Below, in pieces: positions 6,726-9,158 of a stretch of DNA of 9,158 bases. The notes beneath the pieces are model-generated. The model was not told where the DNA came from. It saw only the letters and a list, made by a program, of their open reading frames with translations, and did no database searches. The first letter of the stretch is position 1. Each line of letters opens with the position of its first letter. The position numbers and the translations under genes are program-made. The DNA comes from an uncultured Candidatus Melainabacteria bacterium. Its GTDB lineage: Bacteria; Cyanobacteriota; Vampirovibrionia; Gastranaerophilales; Gastranaerophilaceae. Where the stretch lies: the NCBI GenBank assembly GCA_934675695.1, contig CAKURN010000048.1, forward strand, positions 1 to 9,158, read 5' to 3'.

Positions 6726-6828
6726 TTTTTTAATTTTGTAGGCTTTGTTTTTGAGTATTTTGTGAGTGTAGTTGTTGATTGTACAATACTTTTCAATAAA
6801 CACATTGCAATCTTGTCAATATATTTAT

Positions 6829-6862
6829 TCATTTTGTTTTTATATATTTATAAACAAAATGA
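6829..6862 (+). repeat. 11-bp inverted repeat just before the ART-protein ribosome site
   Basis: TCATTTTGTTT (6829..6839) is a perfect complement of AAACAAAATGA (6852..6862), with a 12-base AT-only spacer. The right arm runs into the GAGGGG ribosome site (6861..6866). It may be a leader hairpin that affects translation or an operator for a dimeric repressor. It is AT-rich, so either role is tentative. Confidence 0.5.
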
Positions 6863-6866
6863 GGGG
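6862..6866 (+). promoter_or_regulatory. Shine-Dalgarno that decides the start of the ART protein
   Basis: AGGGG, preceded by G, lies four bases before ATG 6871. An in-frame ATG at 6859 overlaps this region and has no ribosome site of its own, and the frame stays open to a TTG at 6772, also without one. ATG 6871 is therefore chosen. Confidence 0.7.
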
Positions 6867-6870
6867 TTTT

Positions 6871-8433
6871 ATGCAATCTGTAAATTTGTCACCGGCAAAT
6901 CAAGCCTATATTAGTAGACAAAAACAAAATGTAGAAGTTCAACCAGATTCTAAACAAAATAAAATTGAAGATAGTAAAAAAATGAAAAAAGCTTTGGTTG
7001 GTCTTGCGATACTAGGTGCGGCAGCAGTCGGCATCGCTTGTGCTGTTAAAAGTGGCAAAATCAAAAAAGCGGCAAATTCTGATGTTGTTAATGATATTTC
7101 TAAAAAGATATCTGATGTAAAATTTAAAAATGGCGTTGCTACACTTCCCGATGGCAGCAAGTTTAGTGGGATTGTTGAAGATACATTAAAATCAGGCGAT
7201 AAAATCAAAATGGAATACGCTGATGGCGTTTTACAAAAATCGATAAAAACATCAGATGGCACTGAGATAATTAAAGAATACACAAATGGTGTTATTTCAA
7301 AAATAAATGACAAAACAGTTGATATTAAAAAAATTCAACTAGAAGCCAGCAAACAACAGACTGAATTAAAAAAATTATTAAGCAATAAAGATATTTCTTC
7401 AAAAGACTTTAAAAATCAAGCAGACAAATTGAATTATGTGTCAAAAAAACAAAAAACGCAAATTCAAGATGTTTTCAATTCAAAAGCTAAAGTAGAAATA
7501 GAAGAAGCTGAAAAATTAGCAAGAGAAGCACAAGAAAAAGCTAGATTAGAAGCTGAAAAAGCTGCTCAAAAAGCAAAACTAAAAGCTGAAAAAGAAGCAG
7601 CTGAAAAATTAGCAAGAGAAACAGATGCAAAACTAATTAGCGAATTTAAGTCGTCATTAACTAATATTCCTGATGAAAAGTTAAGCGAAACTACTCAAAG
7701 TTTGCTTGACAAGAAAAACAAGCTTTGGTCTAAAGCAACTGTTGCTGCAAAAGAAAAAGGTATTAATAGCTATCGAGAATGCGATATATTAGACGCTTTA
7801 AATGAATCTGATAGACGCGAATATGAACTGCTGAATAAAAAAATAGATATTCTGTTTAGTGAAAAAAGTACCAGACGACTTGAATATCTGGATAAACTTT
7901 TAAAAAGAGCCGAAGATAAGCCTGTTAATACACCACATGTTAAAAAATATGCTGCATCTGATGAATTACCTGAACTTGATAGGTACTATGATGACTATAG
8001 ATGTAATGATTATTACAGGGGTGATAAAAAGGCTTATTTGAATGTGAATGAAAATTTAATGGATAGTTTGTTTCAAAAAGCCCCAGCTCTTGATGAAGAA
8101 GCTGTTGTATATAGAGCAGTTAGTTCGCATAATGGTAAAAATCAAAAATTTATTGATTCACTGAAAGACGGTTTTGTTGTTGAAAACCCAGCTTATACAT
8201 CTACTGCAACTTTTTCTAAAGATGAACAATTTTATCAATTCGCTGCTGATGTTGCTAAAAAAGAGGACGATGGTGTTTTGATGAGGATACATTTACCAAA
8301 AGGTACAAAAGGCGTATTAGGTGGACACAATGAATATTTGCTTCCAAGAAATTCTCAAATAAAAATAAATAACATTGAAGTTATTGATGGGGTAAAAGTT
8401 GCAAATTGTGAATATATTCTTCCAAAATCGTAA
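6871..8433 (+). CDS. Multidomain protein with C-terminal ADP-ribosyltransferase-exoenzyme-like domain (520 aa)
   Basis: Order of parts: a polar Lys/Gln-rich N-terminus (1-40); one hydrophobic helix rich in Ala and Gly (about 41-59); MORN-like repeats (about 84-146) with LPDGSKFSG, YADGVLQKS and YTNGVISK; a coiled coil (about 205-255) rich in Ala, Lys and Glu; a helical linker; and an ADP-ribosyltransferase-like domain (about 370-515). In that domain I see the helix before the first strand (YYRGDKKAYLNVNENL), VVYRAV with R415, the STS-type AYTSTAT with S444, and GGHNEYLLPR with E488. This is the R-S-E signature of toxin-type mono-ADP-ribosyltransferases, which attach ADP-ribose from NAD+ to proteins. 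The usual ExE is HxE here (H486, E488), so target or activity may differ. No classical signal peptide; the helix may anchor it. No immunity gene is adjacent. A role as effector or toxin is inference. A terminator follows the stop. Confidence 0.8.
   Translation: MQSVNLSPANQAYISRQKQNVEVQPDSKQNKIEDSKKMKKALVGLAILGAAAVGIACAVKSGKIKKAANSDVVNDISKKISDVKFKNGVATLPDGSKFSGIVEDTLKSGDKIKMEYADGVLQKSIKTSDGTEIIKEYTNGVISKINDKTVDIKKIQLEASKQQTELKKLLSNKDISSKDFKNQADKLNYVSKKQKTQIQDVFNSKAKVEIEEAEKLAREAQEKARLEAEKAAQKAKLKAEKEAAEKLARETDAKLISEFKSSLTNIPDEKLSETTQSLLDKKNKLWSKATVAAKEKGINSYRECDILDALNESDRREYELLNKKIDILFSEKSTRRLEYLDKLLKRAEDKPVNTPHVKKYAASDELPELDRYYDDYRCNDYYRGDKKAYLNVNENLMDSLFQKAPALDEEAVVYRAVSSHNGKNQKFIDSLKDGFVVENPAYTSTATFSKDEQFYQFAADVAKKEDDGVLMRIHLPKGTKGVLGGHNEYLLPRNSQIKINNIEVIDGVKVANCEYILPKS
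7506..7527 (+). repeat. 22-bp direct repeat, copy 1 (coiled-coil region)
   Basis: Identical to 7599..7620, 93 bases (31 codons) downstream and in the same frame. Both copies encode AEKLARE. Perfect identity, including third codon positions, suggests a recent internal duplication or conversion in the coiled coil. Confidence 0.85.
7599..7620 (+). repeat. 22-bp direct repeat, copy 2 (coiled-coil region)
   Basis: Second identical copy of 7506..7527. The pair offers a site for slippage or recombination that would remove or add 31 codons without breaking the frame. Confidence 0.85.
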
Positions 8434-8440
8434 ATAAAAT

Positions 8441-8468
8441 AAAAAACGCCGATTTTTCGGCGTTTTTT
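8441..8468. terminator. Bidirectional Rho-independent terminator
   Basis: A 12-bp perfect stem, A6 plus CGCCGA (8441..8452) with TCGGCG plus T6 (8457..8468), closes a TTTT loop. The GC core with A and T flanks works in both directions, ending the ART-protein transcript on plus and the leuS transcript on minus. It sits 7 bases after the plus-strand stop codon and 17 bases beyond the leuS stop. Confidence 0.93.
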
Positions 8469-8485
8469 AAAAATGTATTAATAAA

Positions 8486-9158
8486 TTATTTAACAACTAT
8501 ATTAACCAATTTGTTTGGAACGACAATTGTTTTTACAATTGTTTTATCTTTTATTGCTTCAGCTACTTTTTCTGAATCTTTTGCAATATTTTCAAGTTCA
8601 ACATTAGACAAACCGTCTTGAGCTTCGATTTTGTCTTTGATTTTTCCATTAACTTGAACGATTAATGTAATTGCTGATTTTTTTGCTAAATTATCATCAT
8701 ATTTTGGCCAAATTTCTTTATGAATTGAATTTTTTGAGCCAAGAGATGAATATATTTCTTCTGCCATAAATACGCAAACAGGTGAAACGAGTTTTAGTAA
8801 TGTTAATAATGCAAAACTCAAAACGTCATTGTTGATACTGTTTTCGTCTTTAGTGTATTCATAAATAGCGTTTGTAAATTCTCTATAGCGTGAAATTACT
8901 GTATTGAATTGAAATTCATTTTCAATGTCGTTTGTAATTTTTTTGATTGAAATATGAACTTCTCTAACCATATCTTCATCTTTTTTAGATAGAGATTTTA
9001 CATCAAAATCGTAATCGAGTTTTATTCTGTCTTGGAATTTAGAAAATAGACGATAAATTCTGCAAATGAACTTGTAGCAGCCTTCTACTCCTGCATCTGT
9101 CCAATCAAAATCACGAGCTGGTGGTGAATCAGACAAAATAAACAATCTTGCTGTATCT
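8486..9158 (-). CDS. leuS: Leucyl-tRNA synthetase, C-terminal part (5' end beyond window)
   Basis: The frame is open from the right edge to a TAA at 8488..8486, showing the last 223 residues of a protein usually over 800 long. It begins in DTARLFILSDSPPARDFDW and continues DAGVEGCYKFICRIYRLF, the junction into the anticodon-binding helical domain of LeuRS. The C-terminal extension reads VQVNGKIKDKIEA...KTIVKTIVVPNKLVNIVVK, the conserved LeuRS tail that contacts the tRNA-Leu elbow. The enzyme charges tRNA-Leu in the cytoplasm; its catalytic HIGH and KMSKS motifs and editing domain lie outside the window. An apparent TTG start at 9145 is internal, since family-conserved residues precede it to the edge. 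The gene is convergent with the ART-protein gene across a shared terminator. Confidence 0.97.
   Translation of the reverse strand, partial: DTARLFILSDSPPARDFDWTDAGVEGCYKFICRIYRLFSKFQDRIKLDYDFDVKSLSKKDEDMVREVHISIKKITNDIENEFQFNTVISRYREFTNAIYEYTKDENSINNDVLSFALLTLLKLVSPVCVFMAEEIYSSLGSKNSIHKEIWPKYDDNLAKKSAITLIVQVNGKIKDKIEAQDGLSNVELENIAKDSEKVAEAIKDKTIVKTIVVPNKLVNIVVK

Noticed and set aside
6778..6787. 10-bp palindrome ATTGTACAAT upstream of the ART gene
   Set aside because: Isolated, short and AT-rich, and not placed against a recognisable promoter.
6772..6870. N-terminal extension of the ART protein from a TTG at 6772 (33 extra residues)
   Set aside because: No ribosome site precedes it, the extension is low-complexity AT-rich coding, and GAGGGG sits just before ATG 6871.
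6939..7313. Antisense open frame with hydrophobic stretches opposite the ART protein, considered as a possible antitoxin or immunity gene
   Set aside because: It mirrors the Lys/Asp-rich coding of the sense gene and has no recognisable ribosome site or domain.
9145..9158. Start of a separate short gene at the TTG at 9145
   Set aside because: The frame continues to the window edge with residues conserved in LeuRS, so this is an internal Leu codon of leuS.

Overview
The window is AT-rich bacterial DNA. The most informative gene for placing it is the response regulator at 4216..4962, which closely resembles cyanobacterial RpaB (Ycf27). Together with the AT-richness, compact layout, A-rich coding and a large ADP-ribosyltransferase-type protein, this suggests a gut-type non-photosynthetic cyanobacterial relative (Melainabacteria/Vampirovibrionia, order Gastranaerophilales). 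That placement is an inference from protein resemblance; no 16S rRNA is present.

Layout, left to right. A minus-strand block of three tightly packed genes runs leftward from 3335: a B12-binding-type radical SAM protein, mazG (stop and start share one base) and an ArnT/PMT-like membrane glycosyltransferase that leaves the window at base 1. From 3479 the plus strand carries a small acidic coiled-coil protein of unknown function ending at a strong hairpin terminator. It is followed by rpaB and, one base later, an MpaA-like muropeptide amidase. That gene meets a minus-strand family 9 glycosyltransferase head-on, the two reading frames overlapping by 4 bp inside a 9-bp inverted repeat. The glycosyltransferase and a tRNA-Pro(UGG) diverge from a compact back-to-back promoter whose two -35 boxes form a 14-bp palindrome; the glycosyltransferase promoter is placed so that its mRNA would be leaderless.

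Rightward of the tRNA is a 520-residue multidomain protein: polar N-terminus, one hydrophobic helix, MORN-like repeats, an Ala/Lys/Glu coiled coil, and a C-terminal ADP-ribosyltransferase-exoenzyme fold with an H-x-E in place of the usual E-x-E. A strong bidirectional terminator separates it from the 3' part of leuS, which enters from the right edge on the minus strand.

How the genes fit together: several concern the cell envelope (PMT-like glycosyltransferase, GT9 glycosyltransferase, muropeptide amidase), and the amidase is apparently co-transcribed with the RpaB regulator. mazG (nucleotide pool cleaning), leuS and tRNA-Pro are housekeeping. The ADP-ribosyltransferase-like protein is the accessory element of greatest interest. 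I see no mobile element, CRISPR array or rRNA.
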